A stretch of DNA of 64,000 nucleotides from Lachnospiraceae bacterium (GCA_014804785.1 JAAUZD010000022.1:34947-98946); one strand, 5' to 3'; counted from the stretch's first letter, positions 43,318 through 52,446 are shown. Notes: generated by a model not told the origin, from the sequence alone. Program-made: numbers and translations.

Positions 43318-43839
43318 ATGGGGGAGGCTATGGAAAATAAGAAAAGATGGCCCATTATATTAGCGCTATGGATTGTTTTTGGAGTACTGGTAGCCGGTGT
43401 TGCATATCTGTCTTTCCAAAACGGTGAAGATGCCAAGTTGCTTGGAAAGCAGGTTATCACAAAACTGGCTGAAGCACAGTATTCTTCTCAGGAGATTTCA
43501 GAAAGTGATATGAATGCATTTACTTATATGATCAGACAGAATGGAAGAGTAGTAGCATTTCTTCTGATTGGTATTGTAGGAACGATCACGATTCATGTAT
43601 CATGCGGAAAATGTAATTGGTTTATAAAAACATGTATAACTGCATTCGTCCTGGTGGCAATTGCTTATTTAACGGAAAAGTTGAAAATTTATATTCCCAC
43701 CAGGCATTACAGTTATGAAGAAATGCTGGTCAGTATGGCAGCGGCAGCAGCAGGATTTATTCTGGTATCGGCGGTCACACTGACAGTCAGAGCAGTGAAA
43801 GGCTTTTTCCGCCTGATGGCGGCAAGCCATGTTTCATAA
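43318..43839 (+). CDS. VanZ-like membrane protein
   Basis: A 173-residue protein with about four membrane helices of the VanZ family. The N-terminal helix is ILALWIVFGVLVAGVAYLSF. The family motif region is AYLTEKLKIYIPTRHYSYEEM, and the last helix is MAAAAAGFILVSAVTLTV. VanZ proteins give low teicoplanin resistance in vancomycin clusters but are common elsewhere without that role. Start uncertain: ATG 43318 has no clear site, whereas ATG 43330 follows a GGGGGAGG at only two bases. It overlaps the convergent pyrI by six bases. Confidence 0.8.
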   Translation: MGEAMENKKRWPIILALWIVFGVLVAGVAYLSFQNGEDAKLLGKQVITKLAEAQYSSQEISESDMNAFTYMIRQNGRVVAFLLIGIVGTITIHVSCGKCNWFIKTCITAFVLVAIAYLTEKLKIYIPTRHYSYEEMLVSMAAAAAGFILVSAVTLTVRAVKGFFRLMAASHVS

Positions 43840-44265
43840 GGTTTCTGTGCATTTTTCTTCACAATACTTGCAGCGATAAATCTCCTTATCTTCGTCGGAC
43901 AGCACGAAGATATGGGGAAGTTCCTGTTCAATGGAAGTGATGCACCTGGGGTTTTTGCAACGGATGACGTTTTTGATTTCCTTGGGAAGCAGCAGTTCCT
44001 TTTTTGATACAATTTTCCCGTCCTTGATGACATTAACGGTGATGTTATGGTCAATGAATGCCAGAACATCAAGGTTCAGCATATGAATATCACATTCTAC
44101 CTTTAAAATATCTTTTTTTCCCATTTTGTTGCTTTTGGCATTTTTGATGATAGCAACGGTACAGTCCAATTTATCCAGCTGCAGATGATGATAAATGGAA
44201 AGACTTTTTCCGGCTTTGATATGGTCTAAAACAAATCCTTCCTCAATTTTTCCTACATTAAGCAT
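43834..44265 (-). CDS. pyrI: Aspartate carbamoyltransferase regulatory subunit
   Basis: A 143-residue allosteric subunit of ATCase. The effector domain starts MLNVGKIEEGFVLDHIKAGK. The four zinc ligands lie in CKNPRC and CKYCEEKC, forming the cluster that joins the catalytic subunit. It follows pyrB by 11 bases on the same strand, so ATCase here is likely the large, nucleotide-regulated class B form. Confidence 0.95.
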   Translation of the reverse strand: MLNVGKIEEGFVLDHIKAGKSLSIYHHLQLDKLDCTVAIIKNAKSNKMGKKDILKVECDIHMLNLDVLAFIDHNITVNVIKDGKIVSKKELLLPKEIKNVIRCKNPRCITSIEQELPHIFVLSDEDKEIYRCKYCEEKCTETL

Positions 44266-44276
44266 TCTATTCCCTC

Positions 44277-45194
44277 CTAATCTACCTTAATATTCAATAA
44301 TGTTAAAATAAGAGCCATTCTTACATAGACGCCGTACTGAACCTGTTTGAAGTAGGCTGCCCTGGGGTCTTCGTCCACTTCTACAGAAATTTCATTCACT
44401 CTGGGAAGCGGGTGAAGAACCAGCATATCTGATTTAGCCAGTTCCATTTTTGCTTTATCAAGAATATAAAAATCCTTTAATCTCACATAATCTTCTTCAT
44501 TAAAGAAGCGCTCTTTCTGCACTCTGGTCATATACAGCAGATCAAGCTGGGGCATGATTTCCTCCAGTCGAATGACCTCCTCATAAGGAATATTTTTTTC
44601 TTTGAGCATATCTGTGACATAATCAGGTACCATTAATTCTTTAGGAGAGATGAAAATAAATCTGATTCCCTCATAGCGGATGAGTGCATTGATCAGAGAG
44701 TGTACGGTTCGCCCAAATTTGAGATCTCCGCAAAGACCTATGGTAAAATGATCAAGACGACCCTTCATGGAGCGGATGGTCAGAAGATCTGTGAGTGTCT
44801 GGGTGGGATGCTGATGTCCGCCGTCACCGGCATTGATGACCGGAATGGAAGATCTGCTGGCAGCTACCATAGGTGCGCCCTCTTTAGGATGACGCATGGC
44901 ACAGATATCGGCAAAACAGGAAATGACACGGATAGTGTCGGATACGCTCTCACCTTTGGAGGCAGAGGAGGAGTCTGCATCAGAAAAACCAATGACGCTG
45001 CCTCCCAAATTCAGCATGGCAGATTCGAAACTGAGCCTTGTCCGTGTGCTTGGCTCATAAAAACAGGTGGCAAGTTTCTTTCCGGTGCAGGCATGGGCAT
45101 ACTTATCCATGTTTGCTTCAATATCATTTGCCAGATCAAAAAGCTGGTCCAATTCCGAGGCGGAAAAATCCAGAGGATTCATAAGATGTCTCAT
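44277..45194 (-). CDS. pyrB: Aspartate carbamoyltransferase catalytic subunit
   Basis: A 305-residue enzyme that joins carbamoyl phosphate and aspartate, the committed step of pyrimidine synthesis. The phosphate loop is [12 protein letters not shown], then [22 protein letters not shown] and the HPLPRVNEI loop. GGAAGGAG lies just before the ATG. Only 18 bases separate the ATG from the base of a terminator-like hairpin (45213-45244), so its mRNA must pass through that hairpin. Confidence 0.96.
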   Translation of the reverse strand: MRHLMNPLDFSASELDQLFDLANDIEANMDKYAHACTGKKLATCFYEPSTRTRLSFESAMLNLGGSVIGFSDADSSSASKGESVSDTIRVISCFADICAMRHPKEGAPMVAASRSSIPVINAGDGGHQHPTQTLTDLLTIRSMKGRLDHFTIGLCGDLKFGRTVHSLINALIRYEGIRFIFISPKELMVPDYVTDMLKEKNIPYEEVIRLEEIMPQLDLLYMTRVQKERFFNEEDYVRLKDFYILDKAKMELAKSDMLVLHPLPRVNEISVEVDEDPRAAYFKQVQYGVYVRMALILTLLNIKVD

Positions 45195-45212
45195 AATTCT
45201 TTACTCCTTCCA

Positions 45213-45244
45213 TAAAAAATCGAAGAGGGGTGCTCTTCGATTTT
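45213..45244 (-). terminator. Hairpin with U-run between nitroreductase and pyrB
   Basis: ATCGAAGAG (45219-45227) and CTCTTCGAT (45233-45241) are perfect inverted copies. On the minus strand the second A-run becomes a U-run ending about 20 bases before the pyrB ATG. The stop of the nitroreductase gene (45243-45245) touches the hairpin base. There is no room for a promoter between this hairpin and pyrB. It may be an attenuator of pyrBI or simply a partial terminator. Confidence 0.75.
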
Positions 45245-45785
45245 AGCTTTGAAATGATAATAGTTCTTCTACAGTTTTTCTTCTGGGCGCTGCCGGTTCC
45301 TCGTCGGGATATCCTACAGGAATAAGCGCTACAAGCTCTCTTTCTTCGGGAATATTTAATAAAGAAGCAGCTTTTGCTTCGTCAAAGATTCCCATGATAA
45401 CACTGCCAAGTCCTTTTTCGTAGGCAGCCAGACAAAAAGTCTGTGCGGCAATTCCGGCATCGAACATCTGCCAGGATGCACCGCGCGGTGTAGAATAGGA
45501 GCCATCACGTTCAAAGCCGCTTCTTCCCTTAATATAAGTTACGGCAATCAGCAGAGGTGCCTGTGCAATGATTTCACCGTTTTTGGGATATGCCGTAGTA
45601 CATTCAGCGGCAATCTTATCTTTCAGATCTCCCTCAACTGCAATGTAGCGGGTGATTTGTGTATGCTTCCAGCTGGGCGCATAGGAAGCGGTTTCAATGA
45701 TTTCAGAAAGTAACGCGTGATCTACGCTCTGCGCCTTAAATTTACGGATACTTCTGCGTTCTTTAATACAGTCTTTTGCAGTCAT
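45243..45785 (-). CDS. Nitroreductase family protein
   Basis: A 180-residue flavin-dependent protein. The FMN-binding start is CIKERRSIRKFKAQSVD. Then come ASYAPSWKHTQITRY, GASWQMFDAGIAAQTFCLAA and the end segment GLGSVIMGIFDEAKAASLL followed by VALIPVGYPDE. It probably reduces quinones or nitro compounds with NAD(P)H. AGGAG lies eight bases before ATG 45785. On the minus strand a promoter (TTGAAA-17-TATGAT, 45832-45860) precedes it, and the transcript may continue into pyrBI. Confidence 0.88.
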   Translation of the reverse strand: MTAKDCIKERRSIRKFKAQSVDHALLSEIIETASYAPSWKHTQITRYIAVEGDLKDKIAAECTTAYPKNGEIIAQAPLLIAVTYIKGRSGFERDGSYSTPRGASWQMFDAGIAAQTFCLAAYEKGLGSVIMGIFDEAKAASLLNIPEERELVALIPVGYPDEEPAAPRRKTVEELLSFQS

Positions 45786-45831
45786 AAGCACACTCCTATC
45801 TGTTGGAATTTTGTGAAAACTCATTTATAAC

Positions 45832-45860
45832 ATCATAGCATACGGGAACACTTCTTTCAA
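45832..45860 (-). promoter_or_regulatory. Promoter for nitroreductase and probably pyrBI
   Basis: On the minus strand TTGAAA (45855-45860), 17 bases, TATGAT (45832-45837), with TG at the extended -10 position. It is the nearest good promoter to pyrBI. Confidence 0.65.
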
Positions 45861-45883
45861 TCAAATAATACCATAAAATATAA

Positions 45884-45912
45884 TTGCAATATGGATATGG
45901 ATTTAGTATACT
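45884..45912 (+). promoter_or_regulatory. Promoter of the PH-domain gene
   Basis: TTGCAA (45884-45889)-17-TATACT (45907-45912), 66 bases before the start at 45978. Divergent to the nitroreductase promoter. Confidence 0.65.
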
Positions 45913-45977
45913 ACGTAGTAGAAAACAGCATCATCGCAGAAAGACAGATGAGAAGATTCCGAAAGGAGAGACAGATT

Positions 45978-46361
45978 ATGACGACAGAATTTGAAGAGAG
46001 AAAAAGATGGTTATTTTTAGGACTTCCATTTACCTTTACCAAATATATCATCAAAGAAAATATTCTTACCATAGACAGCGGTCTTTTTAAGAAGATTGAG
46101 AATGATTGCTATATGTACAAGGTACAGGATGTGGAGTTGGTGACTTCCCTCATGGAAAGGATTGTGGGAATCGGAACAGTCATCTGTTATACAGGAGATA
46201 CAACGCACCCGAAGCTGATTTTATCCCATATAAAAAATGCGAAGATCATTAAGGATTTCATTCTTGAAGCTTCGGAGCAGGCAAGATTGAAGCGCCGTAC
46301 GCTTAATACGCTGGATATCGGCGCCGGAGCAGGTGATTTTGATCTGGATGATGTGGACTGA
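45978..46361 (+). CDS. Small PH-domain protein
   Basis: A 127-residue protein that looks like a bacterial PH domain (YdbT/DUF304 type). It has strands KYIIKENILTIDSGLFKK, CYMYKVQDVELVTSLMERIV and GTVICYTGDTTHPKLIL, then a helix KNAKIIKDFILEASEQARLK. No membrane helix is fused. AAAGGAG lies about ten bases before ATG 45978. The C-terminus is acidic. The role is unknown. Confidence 0.75.
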   Translation: MTTEFEERKRWLFLGLPFTFTKYIIKENILTIDSGLFKKIENDCYMYKVQDVELVTSLMERIVGIGTVICYTGDTTHPKLILSHIKNAKIIKDFILEASEQARLKRRTLNTLDIGAGAGDFDLDDVD

Positions 46362-46365
46362 ACTT

Positions 46366-46394
46366 AAAGCGGTATGAGTCGATCATACCGCTTC
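46366..46394. terminator. Bidirectional terminator
   Basis: AAGCGGTATGA (46367-46377) and TCATACCGCTT (46383-46393) are perfect inverted copies around GTCGA, with A/T-rich sides in both directions. It lies between convergent genes; the last codons of the minus-strand gene are inside the stem. Confidence 0.8.
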
Positions 46395-46787
46395 TTTGTC
46401 GGACAGGAGTTTTTCAAATAAAAGACCGGCAAGGAACCAGTTAGGAAAGTAATCCAGTCGGATTACTTTACGGATATGCCATCGGGAACCTTCGTAATTC
46501 CAAGGGCACAGCTTTTTGCTGTCAAGAAAACGACCTGTAAGATATTCTCCGGTAAAGATACATAGAGAATAAATGCTGCCTCTTATGGAAAGAGGCATAT
46601 TTTTAAGCCTCCTAAAGACAGGATTTAGCAGGCAGGCACTGCCGTATATGGGAAACATCCATAGAGAGGTCTGCCCCATCAGGCGCATATCTCTTTTTTG
46701 AAGGGAATGCAGGGAGGTAAAGGTAATTTCAAGGCACCATCCAAGGAGTCCGCATTTAAAAAAGTTTTTCAAAAATGTTTTCATCAT
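46383..46787 (-). CDS. Putative ABC-transporter type IV permease-like protein
   Basis: A 134-residue protein with several hydrophobic helices and aromatic-basic loops. It has the family marks FFKCGLLGWCLEITFTSL at the N-terminus, YGSACLLNPVF and CPWNYEGSRWHIRKVIRLDY. I believe it matches the CmpB-like family, whose transport role is only predicted. Its terminator is shared with the convergent PH-domain gene. It lies back to back with folC. Confidence 0.72.
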   Translation of the reverse strand: MMKTFLKNFFKCGLLGWCLEITFTSLHSLQKRDMRLMGQTSLWMFPIYGSACLLNPVFRRLKNMPLSIRGSIYSLCIFTGEYLTGRFLDSKKLCPWNYEGSRWHIRKVIRLDYFPNWFLAGLLFEKLLSDKEAV

Positions 46788-46842
46788 AGTATCAGTATGA
46801 GAAAAAGTATTTGAAATTATGCATAAGAAAGAAGCTATTAGT

Positions 46843-48201
46843 ATGGAAAATCAAAAAGATATGACCTTTAGGGAGGTTATGGATTACATAGAGGAACTTA
46901 AGGCATATGGAAGTGTGCCGGGGCTGACCAATATAGAAAATCTGTGTGATAAGCTTGGAAATCCGCAGCAGACGCTGAAATTTGTCCATATTGCAGGAAC
47001 CAATGGAAAGGGTTCTACACTTGCATTTATCTCGGAAATCTTAAAAGAAGCAGGATACCGCACCGGAAGATATATTTCTCCCACATTGTTTGAATACAGG
47101 GAGAGGATTCAGGTAAATAATCGCCCTATCAGCAAGAAGGAACTTTGCAGACAGATGACGATATTAAAAAGAATTTGTGGGGAACTTGTGGAGGAGGGGA
47201 AACCCCATCCTACAGCCTTTGAAATCGAGACAGCTATGGCATTTCAATATTTCAAGGAGCAGGATTGTCAGGTCGTAGTTCTGGAAACAGGGCTTGGCGG
47301 GCTTCTTGATGCTACCAATGTCATTTCCAATACATTGGCAGCGGTATTTGCATCCATCAGTTTAGACCATATGGGTATCTTAGGAAAATCCCTGCAGGAA
47401 ATCGCTGAAAATAAAGCGGGAATCATGAAGCCGAGGGCGGCAGCGGTAGCGCTTAAAGGAGAGAGAGAGGTCATCAGTGTTTTACAAAAAAAGGCAGAAC
47501 AGTTGAACATTCCCTTTATCATGGCAGACTCTTCGGACGTGTCAGGGATAAAGAGGAGTCTTCAAAAACAGAACTTTTCTTATAAGGAATATAAAAATCT
47601 TACCATTGCCCTTGCAGGAAGCTATCAGATAGAAAATGCAATTCTTGCGATAGAGACTGTAAAGCTCCTTGGGGAAAAGGGGTTTACTATACCAGAAAAG
47701 GCAGTTTATAAGGGACTGGAAAATACCTGCTGGCCGGGAAGATTTCAGATTTTATCAAAAAGACCGTATTTTATTGCCGATGGTGCCCACAATCGGGATG
47801 GCGCGAAACGGCTTGCCGAAACCATTCGTTTCTATTTTACAAACAGGAAAATTATATATATAATAGGAATATTGAGGGACAAGGAGCAGGGTGAAATTTT
47901 AAGAGCAACCTGTCCCTTGGCTGCCCAAGTATTGACTGTGCCTACAAAAGGAGAGAGAGGGCTTTCCGCCTATGAGCTGGCGTGCATGGCAAGAGAATAT
48001 CATGCCAATGTGACAGCTGCGGACAGTGTGGAGGAGGCAGTGGAAATGGCGTATCTTTTTGCAGATAAAGATACTGTCATTGTGGCTTTCGGCTCTCTGT
48101 CTTATCTGGGAGGGCTGATTCAAATTGTGGAAAATATAAATGCTGAAAAGGGCAGAAATGATATCGGGAGAGATTCGCATGGTAAACAAAGAGAAAATTG
48201 A
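46843..48201 (+). CDS. folC: Folylpolyglutamate/dihydrofolate synthase
   Basis: A 452-residue ATP-dependent ligase that adds glutamate to folates. The P-loop is [14 protein letters not shown], followed by [17 protein letters not shown], the [12 protein letters not shown] [23 protein letters not shown] and ENKAGIMKP. The C-domain has CWPGRFQIL and [12 protein letters not shown]. It starts the folate operon folC-folE-HD-folP-folBK. Start choice is uncertain (ATG 46843, 46819 or 46861) because ribosome sites are weak. Its end overlaps folE. Confidence 0.93.
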   Translation: MENQKDMTFREVMDYIEELKAYGSVPGLTNIENLCDKLGNPQQTLKFVHIAGTNGKGSTLAFISEILKEAGYRTGRYISPTLFEYRERIQVNNRPISKKELCRQMTILKRICGELVEEGKPHPTAFEIETAMAFQYFKEQDCQVVVLETGLGGLLDATNVISNTLAAVFASISLDHMGILGKSLQEIAENKAGIMKPRAAAVALKGEREVISVLQKKAEQLNIPFIMADSSDVSGIKRSLQKQNFSYKEYKNLTIALAGSYQIENAILAIETVKLLGEKGFTIPEKAVYKGLENTCWPGRFQILSKRPYFIADGAHNRDGAKRLAETIRFYFTNRKIIYIIGILRDKEQGEILRATCPLAAQVLTVPTKGERGLSAYELACMAREYHANVTAADSVEEAVEMAYLFADKDTVIVAFGSLSYLGGLIQIVENINAEKGRNDIGRDSHGKQREN

Positions 48202-48733
48202 GGAGGCAATAAGGCTCCTTTTAGAAGGTATGGGAGAGGACGTCAGCAGGGAAGGGCTGAAAGATACACCGGCAAGGGTGGCAAGGATGTATGAGGAAAT
48301 ATTAAGCGGTATGGATGATTTTGCATCAGAGCACCTTTCCAAAACATTTACCGCAGAAAACAATGAGATGGTCATAGAGAAGGACATCCTTTTCTATTCC
48401 ACCTGTGAGCATCATTTGATGCCCTTTTACGGAAAGGCGCATATTGCCTATGTTCCTGACGGGAAAGTGGTAGGAATCAGCAAACTTGCCCGTACGGTGG
48501 AGACTTTTGCAAGGAGACTCCAGATTCAAGAAAAGATGACAGTGCAGATTGCAGATGCGATCATGGAAAATCTGAAACCGAAAGGTGTGATTGTGATGGT
48601 GGAGGCAGAGCATATGTGTATGACAATGCGGGGGGTCAAAAAGCCGGGAAGCCGTACCATGACCATGATTTCCAGGGGTGTATTTGAAGAGGATGAGAAA
48701 CTGAAAAGAACGTTTCTTGATCTGGTGAAATGA
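48179..48733 (+). CDS. folE: GTP cyclohydrolase I
   Basis: A 184-residue enzyme that makes 7,8-dihydroneopterin triphosphate, the first step of folate synthesis. The zinc-site segment is [20 protein letters not shown] and the later [20 protein letters not shown] and [11 protein letters not shown] are diagnostic. GGGAG lies nine bases before ATG 48179, which is inside folC. It is followed by an HD-domain gene and folP. Confidence 0.95.
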   Translation: MVNKEKIEEAIRLLLEGMGEDVSREGLKDTPARVARMYEEILSGMDDFASEHLSKTFTAENNEMVIEKDILFYSTCEHHLMPFYGKAHIAYVPDGKVVGISKLARTVETFARRLQIQEKMTVQIADAIMENLKPKGVIVMVEAEHMCMTMRGVKKPGSRTMTMISRGVFEEDEKLKRTFLDLVK

Positions 48734-48745
48734 GGGAAGGAATAA

Positions 48746-49228
48746 ATGGAACGCATTAACAGGATTCTTACATGCAGTATGTATCAGAAATATCTAAATC
48801 AAAACAATCTGGCAGAGGCTGAGCGACGCTTCTGCCATCATAATATGGGGCATTTCCTGGATGTGGCGCGGATTGCCTGCATCTTAAATATAGAGGAAGG
48901 GTATGGACAGGATCGGGAATTGATTTATGCAGCAGCGCTTTTGCATGACATTGGAAGATGGAAACAGTATAAAGACGGCACACCTCATGAAATGGCAAGC
49001 GCCAATCTTGCGCCGGAAATTCTTTCAGAGAGCGGTTTTAGCGTAGGGGAGAGCGGTATGATCCTGGAAGCAATCAAAAATCATAGAAATTCCACGGTGA
49101 AAGAAGAAAAATCTTTACAAGGACTGCTGTACCGGGCGGACAAATTGAGCCGTCCTTGTTTCGCATGCAGGATGGAAAAGGAATGTGACTGGAAAAAGGG
49201 GAAAAAGAATTTAAAACTGCTGATATAA
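48746..49228 (+). CDS. HD-domain phosphohydrolase in the folate operon
   Basis: A 160-residue protein with an HD metal-site pattern: H in NMGHFLDVARIA, HD in AALLHDIGRWKQY, H in IKNHRNST and D in LYRADKLSRPC. The C-terminus has cysteines (CFACRMEKECDW). It lies between folE and folP. Folate synthesis needs a dephosphorylation of dihydroneopterin triphosphate, for which I see no Nudix or phosphatase gene in the operon. In archaea the HD enzyme MptB acts on a cyclic dihydroneopterin phosphate. A similar step is a tempting assignment, but this is inference. Confidence 0.85.
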   Translation: MERINRILTCSMYQKYLNQNNLAEAERRFCHHNMGHFLDVARIACILNIEEGYGQDRELIYAAALLHDIGRWKQYKDGTPHEMASANLAPEILSESGFSVGESGMILEAIKNHRNSTVKEEKSLQGLLYRADKLSRPCFACRMEKECDWKKGKKNLKLLI

Positions 49229-49266
49229 TCCGGTAAAAAACAACATCAATAAAAGGAGAAAATGAA

Positions 49267-50106
49267 GTGAACATTGGCGGACGTGAATTTGACATAAAAA
49301 ATCATACTTATATTATGGGAATCTTAAATGTGACACCGGACTCTTTTTCAGACGGGGGGAAATACAGCCGTCTTGACGATGCGCTTTTTCATGTGGAGGA
49401 AATGATTGATCAGGGCATGGAGTTGCTGGACATAGGCGGAGAGTCTACCAGACCAGGATATACGCTTATATCGGCTGAAGAAGAAATAGAGCGGGTGGTT
49501 CCGGTGATTGAAGCAGTGAAGCAGCGTTTTGACGTGCCCCTCTCGTTGGATACTTATAAGGCAGAGGTTGCAAAGGCAGGACTTCGTGCAGGAGCAGATA
49601 TGATCAATGATATCTGGGGACTTAAATCTGATCCGGATATGGCAGGTGTCATTGCAAAGGCAGGTGTCCCCTGTGTTCTAATGCACAACAGAAAAGAGGC
49701 GGATTATCATCATTTCATGGAGGAGGTCATTCAGGATTTGGAAGACACTATCAGAATTGCAAAAAACAGCGGAATTGCAGATGATAAAATAATTCTGGAT
49801 CCGGGAATCGGTTTTGGCAAGACTTATGAGCATAATCTAAAAATGATTCAATCCATGGACAGGCTGCTTGTGTTAGGATATCCGATGCTGCTTGGCGCCA
49901 GCCGTAAATCGGTGATAGGTCTTACCCTGGATCTGCCTGCTGCAGAGCGGATGGAGGGAACGCTGGTCACTACAATTTTTGCCGTGCTGAAAGGCTGCTC
50001 CTTTGTGAGAGTACATGATATCAGGGAAAATGTACGTGCAGTCAAAATGGCAGAGGCAATTCTTTTAGTAGAGGATGGATCCCTGCCAAGAGGAAAATTT
50101 TGTTGA
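49267..50106 (+). CDS. folP: Dihydropteroate synthase
   Basis: A 279-residue TIM-barrel enzyme that joins p-aminobenzoate to the pterin. Motifs are MGILNVTPDSFSDGG, DIGGESTRPGY, LSLDTYKAEVA, MHNRK, ILDPGIGFGKT and LLGASRKSVIG, the target site of sulfonamides. The start is GTG 49267, eight bases after AAAAGGAG. It is followed by folBK. Confidence 0.96.
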   Translation: MNIGGREFDIKNHTYIMGILNVTPDSFSDGGKYSRLDDALFHVEEMIDQGMELLDIGGESTRPGYTLISAEEEIERVVPVIEAVKQRFDVPLSLDTYKAEVAKAGLRAGADMINDIWGLKSDPDMAGVIAKAGVPCVLMHNRKEADYHHFMEEVIQDLEDTIRIAKNSGIADDKIILDPGIGFGKTYEHNLKMIQSMDRLLVLGYPMLLGASRKSVIGLTLDLPAAERMEGTLVTTIFAVLKGCSFVRVHDIRENVRAVKMAEAILLVEDGSLPRGKFC

Positions 50107-50120
50107 TGGGAGGAGTACCG

Positions 50121-50972
50121 ATGGATCAGATCAAGATAGAACATCTCGAAGTCTATGCGCATCATGGCGTTTTCCCGCAGGAAACAGAGAAAGGGCAGAT
50201 ATTTGTGATAGACGCTGTCTTATATACGGAATTAAGAGCAGCGGGCATGGCGGATGAACTGGCATTATCCACGAATTACGGAGAAGTATGCCATTTTATT
50301 GATGATTATTTAAGGAAGAATACGTTTCTTTTGATAGAAGCGGCAGCGGAACACCTGACAAAGGAGCTGCTTTTGCATTTTCCGCTGATTAAGCATCTGG
50401 TACTTGAAATCAGGAAGCCCCATGCGCCCATTAACCTGCCTTTTTCAAGTGTGTCCGTAAAGATAGAGAGAGGATGGAAAAAGGCGTATTTGGGGATTGG
50501 GTCAAATCTGGGAGATAAACAGGCATTGATTGAAAAAGGGATAGAGGGACTGAAAGGAAATTCCATGATCCGGGATGTGAAATGCTCGAAGATTATTACT
50601 ACATCCCCTTATGGCGGTGTGGAGCAGGATGATTTCCTTAATGCTGCGATTGAACTGAAGACCCTTCTTACGCCTTACGAACTCCTTTCATTTTTACATG
50701 AATTGGAGGCGGAAGCTGGGAGGGAGCGGAAAGTACACTGGGGTCCAAGAACACTGGATCTGGATATTCTGTTTTATCAGGATTTTCTGTCAAACGATCC
50801 GGCGCTTACGGTGCCCCATCCGGATATGGAAAACCGGCAGTTTGTGCTAGAACCGCTTAATGAGCTCTGCCCCTGGTATCTCAATCCGGTTACGGGAAAA
50901 AATGTAAGACAAATGTATTTGGAACTGGTTCAGAACAGAGATAGAAATGACGAGCAGGAGGATGTGCGGTGA
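50121..50972 (+). CDS. folBK: Bifunctional dihydroneopterin aldolase / HPPK
   Basis: A 283-residue fusion. Residues about 1-118 are FolB (IEHLEVYAHHGVFPQETEKG, and the E-rich helix LIEAAAEHL). Residues about 120-283 are FolK (AYLGIGSNLGDKQALIE, WGPRTLDLDILFYQ, VPHPDMENRQFVLEPLNEL). Together they convert dihydroneopterin to the pyrophosphorylated hydroxymethyl-dihydropterin used by FolP. GGAGGAG precedes ATG 50121. Its end overlaps the small gene downstream (GTGA). Confidence 0.95.
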   Translation: MDQIKIEHLEVYAHHGVFPQETEKGQIFVIDAVLYTELRAAGMADELALSTNYGEVCHFIDDYLRKNTFLLIEAAAEHLTKELLLHFPLIKHLVLEIRKPHAPINLPFSSVSVKIERGWKKAYLGIGSNLGDKQALIEKGIEGLKGNSMIRDVKCSKIITTSPYGGVEQDDFLNAAIELKTLLTPYELLSFLHELEAEAGRERKVHWGPRTLDLDILFYQDFLSNDPALTVPHPDMENRQFVLEPLNELCPWYLNPVTGKNVRQMYLELVQNRDRNDEQEDVR

Positions 50973-51166
50973 CGAAGAAAGCAAAACGCCTTGTGGGCAG
51001 CTGTGAGCAATGCAATAATTATGTATATGATGACGATTATGAGTGTTACATCTGCGAGATGGATCTGGACGAAGACGAGATGGCAAAGTTTCTGTCTGGT
51101 TCCTACCGGGATTGTCCTTACTACCAACCCGCAGATGAATATCTGATTGTGAGAAAGCAAATGTAA
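50969..51166 (+). CDS. Small two-CxxC protein, DUF6472-like
   Basis: A 65-residue acidic protein with SCEQCNNY and CYICEMDLDEDEM, which together can hold one zinc or iron, and CPYYQP. I believe it matches the family DUF6472. The GTG start overlaps the FolBK stop, so it is the last gene of the folate operon. Function unknown; a rubredoxin-like role is possible but not shown. Confidence 0.8.
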   Translation: MTKKAKRLVGSCEQCNNYVYDDDYECYICEMDLDEDEMAKFLSGSYRDCPYYQPADEYLIVRKQM

Positions 51167-51178
51167 AAAGCGTCTATA

Positions 51179-52213
51179 TTATGATTCGGGCACTGCAGCT
51201 TCAAGTGCAGCAGAGAATGGAGTGACGTTTATTTCGCCGTTTACGGGCGTATGATAAACAGGAACACTTTGCCCGAATGCATTAAAATATGCATAAGTGG
51301 AAGTCAGATGGATCTGTTCATAGTTGCCTTCCGCCACGATTTCCGGGTTGCTCCCATCTAATCTCATCCGCTTTAGGGCGGGTTCGGTACTGGAATTCTT
51401 CTGGTAATAAATAAATTGATCCCCTACGTTAAATGTATCGACACGGTCATTTGTCAGAATCTCTACGGTGTTCCCGGAGAGAGAATAACGGCACAGACGG
51501 TAGTCAGAGGAGATATCCATGTAATAAATGTATCCGTCATGATAAGCAGGGAAATACAGATTGCCTTCAAAAACGGTAGAGATGGTATCTGTCCTTGTAT
51601 CAAGGGCATAGAGATAATGATCTCTGCCTGTTCCACTGAAGTAAATAATACCGTTACTGCAAGCCGAAGGATTGATTACATCCTTGGATACAAGTTCTAT
51701 TTCGGATTTGTCAGTCTTTGCCTTGTACAGCTGGGTAAAATCGGTGTTGTTGTAATGCTGATAGTAAAGGTAATCGCCTGTAAGAAGCATTGTGACGGCG
51801 GCACTGCGGTCAAGGCATTCTGAGTGGGTTCCGTCTAATCTGGCACGGTAAACGCCATAGGCGCGCACCACATAGCCCATGCCGGTACCGCCTCCCTGCA
51901 GGCTGTCCATGTAATAATAAATAAAATTGCCGCCTGTATTGATGGCGCTTGTCTGTGCCTCGTTCAGTTTTTTCAAGTCTGTTTCGTCTGCATTCATGGA
52001 ATAAAGGCACCCATTGTCATAGGCGTTTGCAAAGAAAACTTTTCCGTTGTTTTCTGCAAAAAGACCGCCGTTATTTAAATTGCCTGCGGTATTCCCGGTG
52101 ACGGAAATATCGTTTGAGGGGACTTTTTCCGAGATGGAAGAAATAACAGTAAAAATAACCATTATCAACAGAATGATGGCTGTGACAAGCAGCACTTTCC
52201 AGTTTTTTTTCAT
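51179..52213 (-). CDS. DUF5050-type surface protein
   Basis: A 344-residue protein with an N-terminal membrane anchor (VLLVTAIILLIMVIFTVISS) and a long extracellular beta-propeller-like domain built of short repeats (GNFIYYYMDS, GDYLYYQHYNN, GIIYFSGTG, GYIYYMDISSDYRLCRYS). This matches DUF5050, of unknown function. ATG 52213 has AAAGGA nine to ten bases upstream; a longer frame to 52354 has no site. It has its own promoter (52256-52284, minus strand). Confidence 0.82.
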   Translation of the reverse strand: MKKNWKVLLVTAIILLIMVIFTVISSISEKVPSNDISVTGNTAGNLNNGGLFAENNGKVFFANAYDNGCLYSMNADETDLKKLNEAQTSAINTGGNFIYYYMDSLQGGGTGMGYVVRAYGVYRARLDGTHSECLDRSAAVTMLLTGDYLYYQHYNNTDFTQLYKAKTDKSEIELVSKDVINPSACSNGIIYFSGTGRDHYLYALDTRTDTISTVFEGNLYFPAYHDGYIYYMDISSDYRLCRYSLSGNTVEILTNDRVDTFNVGDQFIYYQKNSSTEPALKRMRLDGSNPEIVAEGNYEQIHLTSTYAYFNAFGQSVPVYHTPVNGEINVTPFSAALEAAVPES

Positions 52214-52255
52214 GAGGGTAATTCCTTTCAAGTATAATAAATATAGATTAGTTTT

Positions 52256-52284
52256 ATTATAATAAGCTGGAAATTTTTGCGCAA
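52256..52284 (-). promoter_or_regulatory. Promoter of the DUF5050-type gene
   Basis: Minus strand TTGCGC (52279-52284)-17-TATAAT (52256-52261). Confidence 0.65.
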
Positions 52285-52372
52285 TAGTAATTTCAAATAT
52301 TGGGAAAGTGATTGTGGTCGGTTTCATGGAGAAAGTCTGTAACAACAGATACAAAAGATATTAGTGAAGTGC

Positions 52373-52401
52373 TTGAAACCAGTATTTATTTATAATAAAA
52401 T
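52373..52401 (+). promoter_or_regulatory. pheA promoter
   Basis: TTGAAA (52373-52378)-17-TAAAAT (52396-52401), 45 bases before the ATG. No T-box or leader-peptide attenuator is visible. Confidence 0.55.
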
Positions 52402-52446
52402 AATAACAAATGTGAAATGAAAGATTAGAAAGGTATGTGAATAAAG

